From: GMQP-bins7 sp963776565
Lineage (GTDB): Bacteria > Actinomycetota > Thermoleophilia > Gaiellales > Gaiellaceae
Direction of reading: 5' to 3'
NCBI GenBank assembly: GCA_963776565.1
Contig: CAVZNF010000009.1
Coordinates: 1-64,000 of the forward strand
Length of the DNA stretch: 64,000 nucleotides
Below, in pieces: positions 45,267-53,867 of the stretch. A program made the position numbers and the translations under genes. Numbering within the stretch: the stretch's first letter is position 1; each line of letters opens with the position of its first letter. Under the pieces are notes generated by a model, which saw only the letters and a program-made list of their open reading frames with translations, was not told the origin of the DNA and did no database searches.

Positions 45267-45595
45267 GTGAAAAGAGCGCGTGTGTCCTCGCACTCTTCGC
45301 GCTCCTCACTGTCGCAGCAGGCTGTCGCGGAGATGGCAACGAGGAACGTCCCGCCTCGTTCTCGATCGTCACGAACATGGACCTCACCAGCGATCCCGTC
45401 AAAGGCACGTTCAGGGTCAAGCAAGGCTCGGAGGAGCTTGGCTGCTGGGGCGGCACGTTCGTGGATCATCCACTTGGGGAGGGAGAGTTCGGGCAGGGAG
45501 AGTTGAGTGGCGCGATTCTGAAGGTCTTGACCTGTACGGACGGTGAACGCAGCGGGTCCTTCCTCATCCGCTTTGAGATCGCCCTCTTGGTTCCC
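45267..45595 (+). pseudogene. Lipoprotein, truncated at integrase fragment
   Basis: GTG 45267 starts VKRA, then a frame change near 45279 leads into CVLALFALLTVAAGC, a lipobox signal. The rest has TNMDLTSDPVKGTFRVKQGS and GELSGAILKVLTCTDGERSG, a beta-type exported domain. After RFEI (about 45590) the frame runs antisense to the integrase fragment and loses sense, so the C-terminus appears lost. Confidence 0.5.
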
Positions 45596-45948
45596 CAGAC
45601 GCTGAGTACGCGCCTGCCTCGGTCGACGTCCCGACGTTCGACGTGGGCCTGCTCCGAGGGCCGCAGTCCGGTTGCTGCGGCGAATCTGATCGCGTCGGCT
45701 CCCGGAGCGTCGAGCTCCCTCGCGATCTTGTCGAGCTCCTTCGGCGTGTAGACGCGAACACCCCGAGGAGCGGTCTGTTGGTTCGGGCCGGCGAGCTTGG
45801 CGGGGTTCCGGTTCATGTACCCGTAGCGGACACCCGCCTCGCAGGTCTGCCGGAACGCAGACACGCGGAACCTCTCAGGCTGGCGAGCTGCAAAACCTGC
45901 GACGCGATCGCCCCGGAGTGAACTCCCCCCGATTAGACGAAGAGCCAC
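45590..45948 (-). pseudogene. Tyrosine recombinase (phage integrase) fragment
   Basis: The readable part holds the end of the core-binding domain (VRYGYMNRNPAKLAGPN) and the start of the catalytic domain (TPKELDKIARELDA, then FAAATGLRPSEQAHVERRDV) with the first catalytic Arg in TGLRPSE. It stops making sense after VLSVWGTK near 45595; the HxxR and Tyr motifs are missing. It points away from tRNA-Trp. Confidence 0.65.
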
Positions 45949-46011
45949 ATCGCGGAGAGAAACGGAACCGCGCAGTAGTACGCTTGACCAAACGCCAATA
46001 GGACGGCCCCG

Positions 46012-46224
46012 CTACTTCGGGACGATGGTCACCGTGTACGTCTTCGGCCCCGGGTTGGGCGAGACCAAGACCAGAATCTCGTCGACTTTGTAGAGGGTGT
46101 CCGACGAGATGTCGCCCGCTGCATCCACCGCGGCCGAGGCGATGGCCTTGGCGAGAGCGCCATGCTGAGCTAGTTCGTCCTGTTGGTTGACGGGCACCTC
46201 TTTCGTTTTCTTCTGGGGCGGCAT
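46012..46224 (-). CDS. Small protein, unknown
   Basis: 70 aa from ATG 46224. A basic/polar N-terminus is followed by ALAKAIASAAVDAAGDISSD and VDEILVLVSPNPGPKTYTVT. No family; inside the tRNA-Trp island. The next 250 bp up to 46474 hold nothing I can support. Confidence 0.45.
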   Translation of the reverse strand: MPPQKKTKEVPVNQQDELAQHGALAKAIASAAVDAAGDISSDTLYKVDEILVLVSPNPGPKTYTVTIVPK

Positions 46225-46473
46225 CTAGCGCTCCTTTCCGATTCGGGAACCGCGCGACTCTACTCCTCGGGATAGGCGATGCCTAGATGCTGCATGTGGT
46301 GGTACTGGCAGCGACAGAAGCAGAAGTGACTTGAAGTAAGGGGCAGAGCCGACACTCCCTCGGCCTAGCGACGATCGGGAGCCGGGCCCGAGCCGGTGGG
46401 TCTACCTCTCGGCGCGCCATGTGAACCGCGTTCGTTGAGGCGTTCTTGAGCGGCCTTCCCGAAGATCCGACGC

Positions 46474-46806
46474 ATGGAGAGTACGTCGGACCAGGCCACG
46501 AGCAACCGCCGCGTTGTTGCGGGGTTCATCGCGGTCTCACTCGCGTACCTCGTTGGGTTTGCCGCCGTCCTGATCGACCGCGTGAACGGTGGGGCGAGTG
46601 ACGACGGATGGGAGGAGTCGGTTGCAATCCAGGCTGGCCTCTTCGGGTCACTTCTGTGCGGGATCTTCAGTGGCTGGGTTGCTGGTCGGGACGAAAAGAA
46701 TGAAGCCGTGGGCGCGTTTGTCGGTCTGGGCGTCGGAGTGGGACTTTGCGTCGTGGCGTTTTTCTTGTACTTCGTTGTCGGGCTCATGCTCTACACCGCG
46801 CTATAG
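46474..46806 (+). CDS. Three-helix membrane protein, unknown
   Basis: 110 aa from ATG 46474. Helices at about residues 14-34, 52-70 and 82-108 (GLFGSLLCGIFSGWVAG, GLGVGVGLCVVAFFLYFVVG). No motif. Island cargo. The 287 bp downstream to 47093 show no supported gene. Confidence 0.5.
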   Translation: MESTSDQATSNRRVVAGFIAVSLAYLVGFAAVLIDRVNGGASDDGWEESVAIQAGLFGSLLCGIFSGWVAGRDEKNEAVGAFVGLGVGVGLCVVAFFLYFVVGLMLYTAL

Positions 46807-47092
46807 CGACTTTCCGTCAGAGGCGGAGCTGCGTGGTGCGTCTGCTTTGGCTCGGAGTGGAGACCCCCGTCACGCCTCATACGCACGCACATCCCCCCTG
46901 GCTTTCGTGTGGGGGAGCGGATTTGGTACCGGGTGAACTGCAGGGGGCGTCAAGAAGTACGGGCCGTCTGAATCGCACTGTGTCCCGTTGAGGTTGCATC
47001 CCTGCCATCTCCTGCGGGTCTACCGAGGTCGAGACACCCTCGCCCTGCTAGTACCGGCTAGGGTCTCCGGCCCCAAACAACGGAGGACGGCT

Positions 47093-47371
47093 ATGAGCAT
47101 CGTTGTGCGCTTCAACCCCACAAACGTCGACAGAGCGAAGTACGACGCGAGCATGCGGCGCCTGAAAGAGGCCGGACTGTGGCCCAATCCGCCGGGGCTC
47201 GAGCTCCACGTTGCCTTCGGAGACGAGGACAACATGCGCGTCAGCGAGATCTGGGCCTCGAGAGAGCAGTTCCAGGCATTCGGTGAAGGCCTCATGCCGA
47301 TTTTGACGGATATCGGTATCGAGTTCTCCGGCGAGCCCGAGGTCTTCGAGGTTCATAGCCTCGTCAAGTAA
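47093..47371 (+). CDS. Small ABM-like protein
   Basis: 92 aa from ATG 47093 with a GGAGGA ribosome site. MSIVVRFNPTNVDRAKYDAS then LHVAFGDEDNMRVSEIWASR and a VFEVHSLVK end: the ABM-like ferredoxin layout. Island cargo; paralogous in type to the proteins at 26881 and 28297. Confidence 0.65.
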   Translation: MSIVVRFNPTNVDRAKYDASMRRLKEAGLWPNPPGLELHVAFGDEDNMRVSEIWASREQFQAFGEGLMPILTDIGIEFSGEPEVFEVHSLVK

Positions 47372-47410
47372 GGGGACTCATGGCGTCGCGCCAGCCCGCT
47401 CTGGCACGAC

Positions 47411-47647
47411 TCAGCCTCGGTAGTAGACGACGAGCGCGACGGAGATCACGACCGCCAAGATCACGGCCATAACAGCGGTGACGGTCAGAATGAGAACGAG
47501 CATCGCGGCCGGACTATCTCCCTCCTCGGCAACGTGCTCTAGACGCTTCACTTCCGCCAACGGATGGTGGGCGAGTCGGCTCGCCTCCTCCTTGATCTCC
47601 TGCGCAAGGAGATCGGTGCCGTGCAGGTCATCAGGAGATGTGCTCAT
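47411..47647 (-). CDS. Single-pass membrane protein, unknown
   Basis: 78 aa from ATG 47647. A polar helical N-terminus (LLAQEIKEEASRLAHHPLAE) and one C-terminal helix (AAMLVLILTVTAVMAVILAV). It looks like a tail-anchored protein. Island cargo. Confidence 0.5.
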   Translation of the reverse strand: MSTSPDDLHGTDLLAQEIKEEASRLAHHPLAEVKRLEHVAEEGDSPAAMLVLILTVTAVMAVILAVVISVALVVYYRG

Positions 47648-47816
47648 CCCAACTCCTTTACTAGGCCTCAAGTGTGCCAGGAAGCCTCGGCCTCGGAGAG
47701 TGATCGCGCCCAGGGGTGGCCCCAGCTCGACACGCCCGCCCCGGAGCTACCCCGGGGGGGTCAAGCGGGCGCGACGGCGTCGATGTTCCGGCCGTGCAGC
47801 AGTGCTCGCCGGGTGG

Positions 47817-48383
47817 TCAGTCGTTGGCTCGCTCGTAGTTGAGGAGGTGAACGTCGCCGACGGTTCTGGCCTCGGCGAGGCGCAGCCGCTTTGTGGTGCT
47901 TGTTTCGCTGAAGAGGCGCTTGCCAGCGCCGACGATGACGGGGTAGACCTGCAGGTGGAGGGCATCGACGAGATCGTGCTCGATCAGCGCCTGCGCGAGT
48001 TGCGGGCTGCCGTGGACGACGATGTCCCCCTCGAACCGCTGTTTGAGCTTGGTGACCTCGTCGACGAGGTCACCGCTGAGGACGGTGGTGTTGTTCCACT
48101 CCGGGTTGGTCAGGGTCTTCGAGATGACGTACTTCGGCATGGTGTTGAACTTGTCGGCGAACTCGCCTTCGAACTGCGGCCAGACCGGCGCGAAGCCCTC
48201 GTAGGTGACCCGCCCGAGAAGGAGCGCGTCCGAGGCCATCGTCTCGTCCAGCTTGAACTTGTCCCCTTCGGGTCCGCGCGAGAAGTCGTCTGTCCAGCCG
48301 ACGCGCTCGAACGGCTCGGTTCCGCTCGGCGCTTCGACAACGCCGTCAACGGAGATGTACTCGGTTACGACAATCCTTCCCAT
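47817..48383 (-). CDS. Dihydrofolate reductase/RibD C-terminal family protein
   Basis: 188 aa from ATG 48383. RIVVTEYISVDGVVEAPSGT, then DALLLGRVTYEGFAPVWPQF, KYVISKTLTNPEWNNTTVLS and IVVHGSPQLAQALIEHDLVD: the YyaP/RibD-C family signature in order. It probably binds NADPH; no substrate is established for this group. It is the best-preserved gene in the island. Confidence 0.85.
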   Translation of the reverse strand: MGRIVVTEYISVDGVVEAPSGTEPFERVGWTDDFSRGPEGDKFKLDETMASDALLLGRVTYEGFAPVWPQFEGEFADKFNTMPKYVISKTLTNPEWNNTTVLSGDLVDEVTKLKQRFEGDIVVHGSPQLAQALIEHDLVDALHLQVYPVIVGAGKRLFSETSTTKRLRLAEARTVGDVHLLNYERAND

Positions 48384-48511
48384 CTCTGACTCCCTTCGTG
48401 GTTCCCATACCGCCATGACTGACCTGCACGCGGTAAGTCATCGGGCCTCTTGCGTCCTCGAGGCAAGTTCGGTAGCTCGCGAACTCGCGATCGCCGCCTG
48501 CGTTAGGTTCG

Positions 48512-48826
48512 TTACCCGACGGTCGGGCGGCCGTGTTCACTCGGCGGTTCCGGGCGCACGCGTATGTAGGCATCCTCGGTGACGACGACGACGGAGTCGT
48601 TGGGCCGTTGAACGAGCGCGGCTCGCAGTCGTGCTTGAGCGACGTCACCGTCCAACACGGGAAACCGCTCGGTCTTGCCGTCGTACTTCAGAACGAGGTA
48701 CTCGCGTACTTCCAACCAGTCCCACCGATCTGGCCGCAGGGAGCGCGATTCTGCGCAGACAACAGCCAGTGTGTCAAGAGCCTTGCCTCGTTCAGTCCGC
48801 CTGTTGGGCGAGTTAGAGAAGAGCAC
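48512..48826 (-). CDS. Small unknown protein
   Basis: 104 aa. The middle (WLEVREYLVLKYDGKTERFP, then DSVVVVTEDAYIRV) looks like a small beta-rich domain; the N-terminus is less sure. No family. Downstream on the plus coordinate, 48826-49236 holds only the inverted and direct repeats. Confidence 0.4.
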   Translation of the reverse strand: MLFSNSPNRRTERGKALDTLAVVCAESRSLRPDRWDWLEVREYLVLKYDGKTERFPVLDGDVAQARLRAALVQRPNDSVVVVTEDAYIRVRPEPPSEHGRPTVG

Positions 48827-49090
48827 CGGTCCGGCGGAGCCGGGACGGGCTCTTCGATGGGCGAACTCAGATCGATGAAGCGCTCGGCGTCCTCGTCGCT
48901 AGGTTTGCAACTCGCTCGATCGGTGGTATGGATGTCGGTACGTCAGGCGCGGCGACTGGAGGGTCGGCTCGCACACCGGTAAAACGGGGGGCGCAGATTC
49001 TTCCGGGGGCCGACGGAGAGGTTGCCGCGCCTGCCCCCGAACCCCGGCAGCGGCCGGAGGAGCGTCGCGACGAGTCGCGAAGGCACGGGG

Positions 49091-49160
49091 GCCGGGCCAG
49101 AGGGGTCATACCGTCAACCCTTCCCCTCTTCCCCTCGGAAGGGTTGACACCTGGCCCGGC
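49091..49160. repeat. Nested inverted repeat
   Basis: Outer arms GCCGGGCCAG (49091-49100) and CTGGCCCGGC (49151-49160), inner arms GTCAACCCTTCC (49113-49124) and GGAAGGGTTGAC (49137-49148), all perfect, with a 12-nt pyrimidine-rich loop. It could form a large hairpin. It lies about 80 bp inside the right att-like copy. Confidence 0.7.
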
Positions 49161-49189
49161 TTGAACTCGTTCGCTTGCGAAAGGCGGCA

Positions 49190-49230
49190 CCGTATCGACC
49201 GTCCTTCGCGGCCCGTATCGACCGCCCTTC
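49190..49230 (+). repeat. Direct repeat pair next to right att copy
   Basis: Two 18-bp copies of ccgtatcgaccgYccttc at 49190-49207 and 49213-49230, one mismatch, 23 bp apart. They end 7 bp before the att-like copy, where integrase arm-type sites would be expected. Confidence 0.55.
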
Positions 49231-49236
49231 ACACTC

Positions 49237-49280
49237 CTCCAAACCTAGAGGTCGCACGTTCGATCCCTGTCGCCCCTGCT
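49237..49280 (+). repeat. att-like repeat, right copy
   Basis: Partial copy of the tRNA-Trp 3' half: matches 45125-45168 at 41 of 44 positions, ending gttcgatccctgtcgcccctgct. The 5' half of a tRNA is not present upstream, so it is not a functional tRNA gene. Confidence 0.7.
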
Positions 49281-49311
49281 GCATTTGCGGCGCGAGTGGC
49301 CGGACGGCGGC

Positions 49312-49979
49312 CTACACGCTCACGGTCGAGCTGGGCTCCGCGGCCTCCGAGAGATGCGCGTCGAGCAGTCCGACCGCCATCACCGTGCGCGTTTCGCGGC
49401 AAGGGAATCGCCTTCTGCGGCCTGCACGATCGAGCCCTTCATGAGCACGTGCCACGATCTAGTGAACGACTCCGCGTCGTTGATTCCCGCCTGCTCGGCC
49501 AGCCGGCGGACAACGGAGCGGATGTTCTCGAGGTGCGCGGCGCTCGCCTTTCCGACCGGATCGCCCAGATCGGCAACCTCGAGCAGGACGTTGACGAACG
49601 AGCAGCCCTCGAAGTCGTCGCGGTGGAACCACTCGTCGAAGACGTCGAAGATCGCGAGCAGCTGATCCCTCGGAGTGGAACCTCGCCGAAGCGCCTCGGC
49701 CTCGACGAACTCCCGCGTCCAGCGCTGCTCGCGCCGCTGAAGAAAGGCGAGCACGAGATCCTGCTTGGTCCGGAAGTGTCGATAGAGCGTCGAGCGCGAA
49801 ACGCCGGCCGTCGTCAGGATCTCCTCGGTCCCGACCGCGCGAATGCCGCGCGTCGAGAAGAGCTCGTACGCGGCTTCGAGAATGCGCTCGCGGGAGCGTG
49901 AGCGCCGGGGGGCGTCGTCCGTTGCGGCCTCGAGGTCATCCCAGCTAACGAACTCAGGAGCAGAGGTGCCGACGATCAC
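49312..49979 (-). CDS. TetR/AcrR-type repressor, late frameshift
   Basis: 199 aa in the main frame to 49380. The helix-turn-helix is RERILEAAYELFSTRGIRAV then TAGVSRSTLYRHFRTKQDLV. The C-terminal ligand domain reads GCSFVNVLLEVADLGDPVG. A one-base change near 49385 cuts the last part; the other frame continues MAVGLLDAHLSEAAEP to TAG 49312-49314, a normal TetR end. It lies just outside the island. Confidence 0.85.
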
Positions 49980-50012
49980 CGTGACCTCGTCCGGACCGTT
50001 CAGCTCGCGACC

Positions 50013-51116
50013 CTAGATCGGTTGTGCGGGTTCGTTCGCCGTTTCCTCCCGGTACTGGAGGATCTCGCGGCCGACGGCGAGGAGCGAGCCTGCCACCGGG
50101 ATCGCGAGGAGGGCGCCGATGATTCCCGCCAACTGAGCGCCGATGAGAACCGCGCACAAGACGGTCAGCGGAGACAGCTGAACCGTGCGTCCGTAGACGA
50201 GTGGTTGAAGAACGTGATTCTCGAACTGCTGGTATGCGATGAAGAAGACGATCACGACGAGGCCGCGGAACCAACCGGTCTCGATGACGACCACGGTCGA
50301 GACGATGATCGCCGCGAGCGTTGCGCCGGCCAGCGGGATGAGATCGAGCACCGCGACGAGGAGGCCGAGCGCGATCGCGAACTCGCTGCCGAGGATGAGG
50401 AGCATCACGGTCGCCAGCGTTCCGGCGATCACGCTAATGAGGAGGTTTCCGGTGACGTATCCCGAGATGGTCTTGTAGATGTCGCGCCCGACGCGCTCGT
50501 ACCGCGGCCGCGCCGAGTCGGGAAGAAGGTCGAGCAGGCTCTCCACCGTGCGCGGTCCCTCGAGGAGCATGAAGAACGTCAGGAAGATGATCGTGATGAA
50601 TCCCGCGACGACGGTGAGGACGCTCCGAACGACGTCGAGAACCGGCTCGCTCAGCCCGAGGACGCCGCCGGGACCTTGCTTCTCGATCGCCGCGCGGATG
50701 CGATCGACGATCTGATAGTCGTCCTGGAGCCAGCCCAGAGGCCCGCGTCCCGCTGTCAGGTCGTCGATGAAGTCGGGAACCGCGTTGATGAAATCGCTCA
50801 CCTGATTCACGAGCGGCGGAACGACGAGCACGCCGATGAGCGTCAGGACGAGCAGCGCAACGGCGAAGACGACGCTTGCGGCGGCGAGCCGACCCATTCC
50901 GCGGCGCTCAAGCACCTCCACCGCGGGGTTCAGCGCTGCCGCCAGCAAGATCGCGATCAGGATCCACGAGAGCACCTGCCAGGCGAGGTAGCCGAGGAGC
51001 AGCACCACGATGACCAGCGCCGTGATTCCGAGAACCGCGAAGACGGTTCTCGGGTACACGTGAACCACACGTCCCTCCGGTCGCACCATGCGGGGGAGTT
51101 CGTCGTTCTCTGGCAC
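50013..51116 (-). CDS. AI-2E transporter (UPF0118) family permease
   Basis: 367 aa. Eight hydrophobic segments, including LSWILIAILLAAALNPAVEV near the start, the conserved VPPLVNQVSDFINAVPDF, and TVVVIETGWFRGLVVIVFF then QQFENHVLQPLVYG, the family hallmark. Members export or exchange small molecules or ions; the AI-2 role is not general. Frame intact. Confidence 0.88.
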   Translation of the reverse strand: MPENDELPRMVRPEGRVVHVYPRTVFAVLGITALVIVVLLLGYLAWQVLSWILIAILLAAALNPAVEVLERRGMGRLAAASVVFAVALLVLTLIGVLVVPPLVNQVSDFINAVPDFIDDLTAGRGPLGWLQDDYQIVDRIRAAIEKQGPGGVLGLSEPVLDVVRSVLTVVAGFITIIFLTFFMLLEGPRTVESLLDLLPDSARPRYERVGRDIYKTISGYVTGNLLISVIAGTLATVMLLILGSEFAIALGLLVAVLDLIPLAGATLAAIIVSTVVVIETGWFRGLVVIVFFIAYQQFENHVLQPLVYGRTVQLSPLTVLCAVLIGAQLAGIIGALLAIPVAGSLLAVGREILQYREETANEPAQPI

Positions 51117-51167
51117 GTTCCTGGAGTGACGCTCTTGAAGGCGAGGCCGACTGCAGCCGCGTCGAGG

Positions 51168-52125
51168 CTAGGCCGGAACCTCACGACGCGTCAGCGGTTG
51201 AGCACTGGCGCCCTCGTCCTTCGAGTGATCCTGTGCCTCGGGCACACCCGCGCGCACGGCTTCCAACTGCGCGGCGACAGCGATCCCGTAGAGGATCGCG
51301 AAGAGCCGAGAAGACCGTCCACAGCTGCAGCGCGACGAGTCCAGCGAGCGAGCCGTACGTCTGCCCGAACGTCTTCGAGAAGTTGAACACCAGCGCAAGC
51401 AGGACAGTCGTCAGCGTCCACGCGAGAACGCCGACGCCGGCGCCGAAGGCGAGCCACGGCCAGTCAGGCTGGCGACGCTTGGGCGCCCAGCGGAAGAGCA
51501 GCGAGAGCCCTGCAGCGACGAGCGCGATCCCGACGGGCCAGCGAGCCACGAGCCAGAACGCTCGCAGCGCCCCGCTGTCGACGAGGCCACGTCCGAAGGC
51601 AAGCAACACAAACGCCAGAGCGATGATGCCGCCGGCGCTCAACGCAAGCACGAACGCACGCTTGTACTTCTCTGCGAACGGGCGGTCTTTCTCGTCGCCG
51701 TAGATGCGGTTTATCGCTCGCTCGAGCTGACCCATCGCCATCGTGGCTGTGACGAGGACTCCGATCAGGCCGATGGTCAGCGGGAGGTAGCGATGGTGCC
51801 GGCCTACGCGGGTCGCTTGCTGGACTGCGTTGGTCAGGAGATCGCTCGTCGGGCCTGGAGCCGACGCGTGAATCGTGTCGAGCAGGAGCTGGCGGAACCC
51901 TGCCGACCCTGTCGCCACGGCCAGACCGACCACCACGACGAGGCCCTGGACGAGGACGAGCGAAACCGTGAATGCGAGCCCGCGGGCGTGCGTCGTCCCG
52001 TCGGCAGCGCGGAGTCGGACGAACGCGTCCTTGAGCAGCGCGACCCGGCCGGTGTTGAGAAGCGTCTTGCGCGCATCGTCGCCCGTGAGCTCCCACGTCT
52101 CCCTCACATGCGAGGCGGTGCTCAT
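51168..52125 (-). CDS. YihY/BrkB-family membrane protein, one frameshift
   Basis: About 318 aa from ATG 52125. Six helices; RGLAFTVSLVLVQGLVVVVG, LERAINRIYGDEKDRPFAEK and FNFSKTFGQTYGSLAGLVAL then LQLWTVFSAL fit YihY/virulence factor BrkB. A frame change near 51305 moves into FAILYGIAVAAQLEAVRAG to the end. Its start overlaps the lipid-kinase stop (ATGA). Confidence 0.82.
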
Positions 52126-53007
52126 GCGCTCTCCTCCGGAATCATCACCGTGAGCGCCTCCGGCTCGACCTTGATCTTCAGGCGCTTGACCTTCTTGCGC
52201 TCGCCGCCGTCGAGCTCGTACAGGACCTTGCGATCGAACTCGACAGCGATCTTCTTGGCCTTCGTCGCCTGGACGAACGGGGACTGCGAGGCCGAGCCGA
52301 TCGCCGTTCGCGTGACGGTTCGCGCCCATTGCCCGAGACTCTCAGCCTGAGTGATCCCGAGCTCGAGCAGACCGTCCTCCGGCGACGCGCTCTCGAACGC
52401 CTCGATCCCGCCGAAGATCGCGCCCACGTTCCCGACGAGGATGCAGCTCGCCTGTCCTTCGTACCATAGGTCGCCGTTCACCTCGATGCGCGCCTCGAAC
52501 GGCTCGACACGGAGGTTCTTCGAGGCGGCCCAGATGTAGGCGAGTCGGCCGTAGCGATCCTTCGGACCTCCGTCGGCGTCGCGGATCATGCGCGCATCGA
52601 GACCTGCGCCGGCCATGACCGCGAAGTGCTCGCCGTTCATCTTCCCGAGGTCGAGCTTCCGCTCGCGGCCGTTCAGCCCGACGTGGACGGCGTCGCCGAT
52701 GTCGTCCGGGATGTCGAGGTTCGAGGCGAAGAGGTTCGCCGTTCCAGCCGGGAAGAATCGCAAGGCGCGCCTCGCTTCCGGCCATGGCGTCGACGGCGCG
52801 CTGCATCATGCCGTCGCCGCCCCAGACGAAGATCGTCTCGGCGCCTTCTGCGAGCGCCTTCTCGACCCGCTCGGGCGCGTAGCGGCTCTTCGGAACCTCC
52901 GACCACAGAGGATCGTCGACGCCGGCGCGCGCGAGGACCTGTCGGAGCTCCTCGAGGCCGCCGCCCATCGACTTGCCCGCGTGGGCGATCACGGCGACGC
53001 GCTTCAT
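52122..53007 (-). CDS. Diacylglycerol/lipid kinase family protein, one frameshift
   Basis: About 295 aa from ATG 53007. RVAVIAHAGKSMGGGLEELR, the nucleotide motif VWGGDGMMQRAVDAM, then after a frame change near 52755 FPAGTANLFASNLDIPDDIG and GLDARMIRDADGGPKDRYG. This is the DAGK catalytic layout (GGDGT-like GGDGM, PxGTAN). It probably phosphorylates a lipid at the membrane. Overlaps the PAP2 gene stop upstream and BrkB start downstream by 4 bp each. Confidence 0.87.
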
Positions 53008-53825
53008 GCCGTCCGATCGCGTCGGTGGGTGGCAGCACGTGCGGCGCGTGCGGCGAAGACGATGATCACGAGGGCAGCGAGTCCCATGAACACGCCCGCG
53101 CCGACGTCGGTGAGATGGTGCATGCCGCGGTACATCCGCGCCCACCCGACGAAGATCGGGATGGCGATGCCGACGACGAGCGCCGTGATTCTGACGGCGA
53201 GATTCTGGATGCGCGACGCGATGAGCAGGAGCAAGCCGCCGTAGAGCGCGATCGACGCGGCCGTATGCCCGGAGGGGTAGCTTGCGTCGACCGGAAGGCT
53301 CTCGAGCCGGTCGACGTCGGGGCGCTGGCGCTCGACGATCAGCGAGGTCGCGCGATACGAGCCGGACTCGACCGCTACCGCGAACAGCACGAACGCGGCC
53401 AGGAGCCAATGCCTAGTGACGAGGAAGACGAGGAGGCAGAGCCCGATGACGACCGGGATCACCAGCCCGCCCGCCAGCGTCGAACCGATCCACGAGAGAT
53501 GCTCCTGACCCGAGGAGCGATGGCGCGCGAGCCACTCGCTCAGGTCTTCGTCGGACTCACCGAGCCCGCCGATCGGCAGGATGAGATGGATCATCGTCAG
53601 GCCGAGGAACACCATCGCCGTGACGAGCAGGGCATACCCGGCGAGGAGCGCGACGATGAAGACGCGGACGGGGTTCTCGGGGCCGAAGCGAGCCGCGAAC
53701 CACTCGGCTGGCCCGCCAGGGCGCGGCTCGAGCAGCGTGGAGCCCGGAGCGACGCGCTTGCCGCTCCGCTCGGCGTCGTCCGACACTCCCGGCGCGATGG
53801 GCGCGGCATGGGCGCTCGCTTCCAC
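53004..53825 (-). CDS. PAP2-family membrane phosphatase 1
   Basis: 273 aa from GTG 53825. Three PAP2 motifs: VERQRPDVDRL, SYPSGHTAASIALYGG, and ARMYRGMHHLTDVGAG, with about six helices. These enzymes dephosphorylate lipid phosphates such as phosphatidate or undecaprenyl pyrophosphate. First of a three-gene operon (PAP2, lipid kinase, BrkB); divergent from a second PAP2 gene. Confidence 0.88.
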   Translation of the reverse strand: MEASAHAAPIAPGVSDDAERSGKRVAPGSTLLEPRPGGPAEWFAARFGPENPVRVFIVALLAGYALLVTAMVFLGLTMIHLILPIGGLGESDEDLSEWLARHRSSGQEHLSWIGSTLAGGLVIPVVIGLCLLVFLVTRHWLLAAFVLFAVAVESGSYRATSLIVERQRPDVDRLESLPVDASYPSGHTAASIALYGGLLLLIASRIQNLAVRITALVVGIAIPIFVGWARMYRGMHHLTDVGAGVFMGLAALVIIVFAARAARAATHRRDRTA

Positions 53826-53835
53826 GGGTCTGGTG

Positions 53836-53860
53836 TTTACCCAGCAGACACGCGGGTAAA
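53836..53860. promoter_or_regulatory. Operator-like inverted repeat between divergent PAP2 genes
   Basis: TTTACCC (53836-53842) and GGGTAAA (53854-53860) with an 11-bp spacer; outer bases extend the symmetry (TGTTTACCC against GGGTAAAACA). It sits in the 42-bp gap between the two divergent starts, so one dimeric regulator could control both. Confidence 0.45.
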
Positions 53861-53867
53861 ACACGTC

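Larger units (their letters stand above)
45169..49236. mobile_element. Decayed genomic island at tRNA-Trp
   Basis: About 4.1 kb between the two att-like copies. It holds an integrase fragment beside the tRNA, a broken lipoprotein gene, and several small genes with loose spacing. The right side contains a nested inverted repeat and a direct repeat. Absence of a full integrase suggests it can no longer move by itself. Cargo such as the DHFR-like and ABM-like genes may be older or newer than the insertion. Confidence 0.6.

Noticed and set aside
43858..45270. 470-aa plus-strand frame
   Set aside because: Antisense to the sigma factor and passing through tRNA-Trp. Composition is Arg-rich with no family.
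48867..49232. 121-aa minus-strand frame near the right island end
   Set aside because: It runs through the nested inverted repeat and direct repeats, has no motif and a repeat-driven composition.
49237..49280. A second tRNA-Trp gene
   Set aside because: Only the 3' half is present; there is no acceptor 5' strand or D-arm upstream, so it is an att-like copy.
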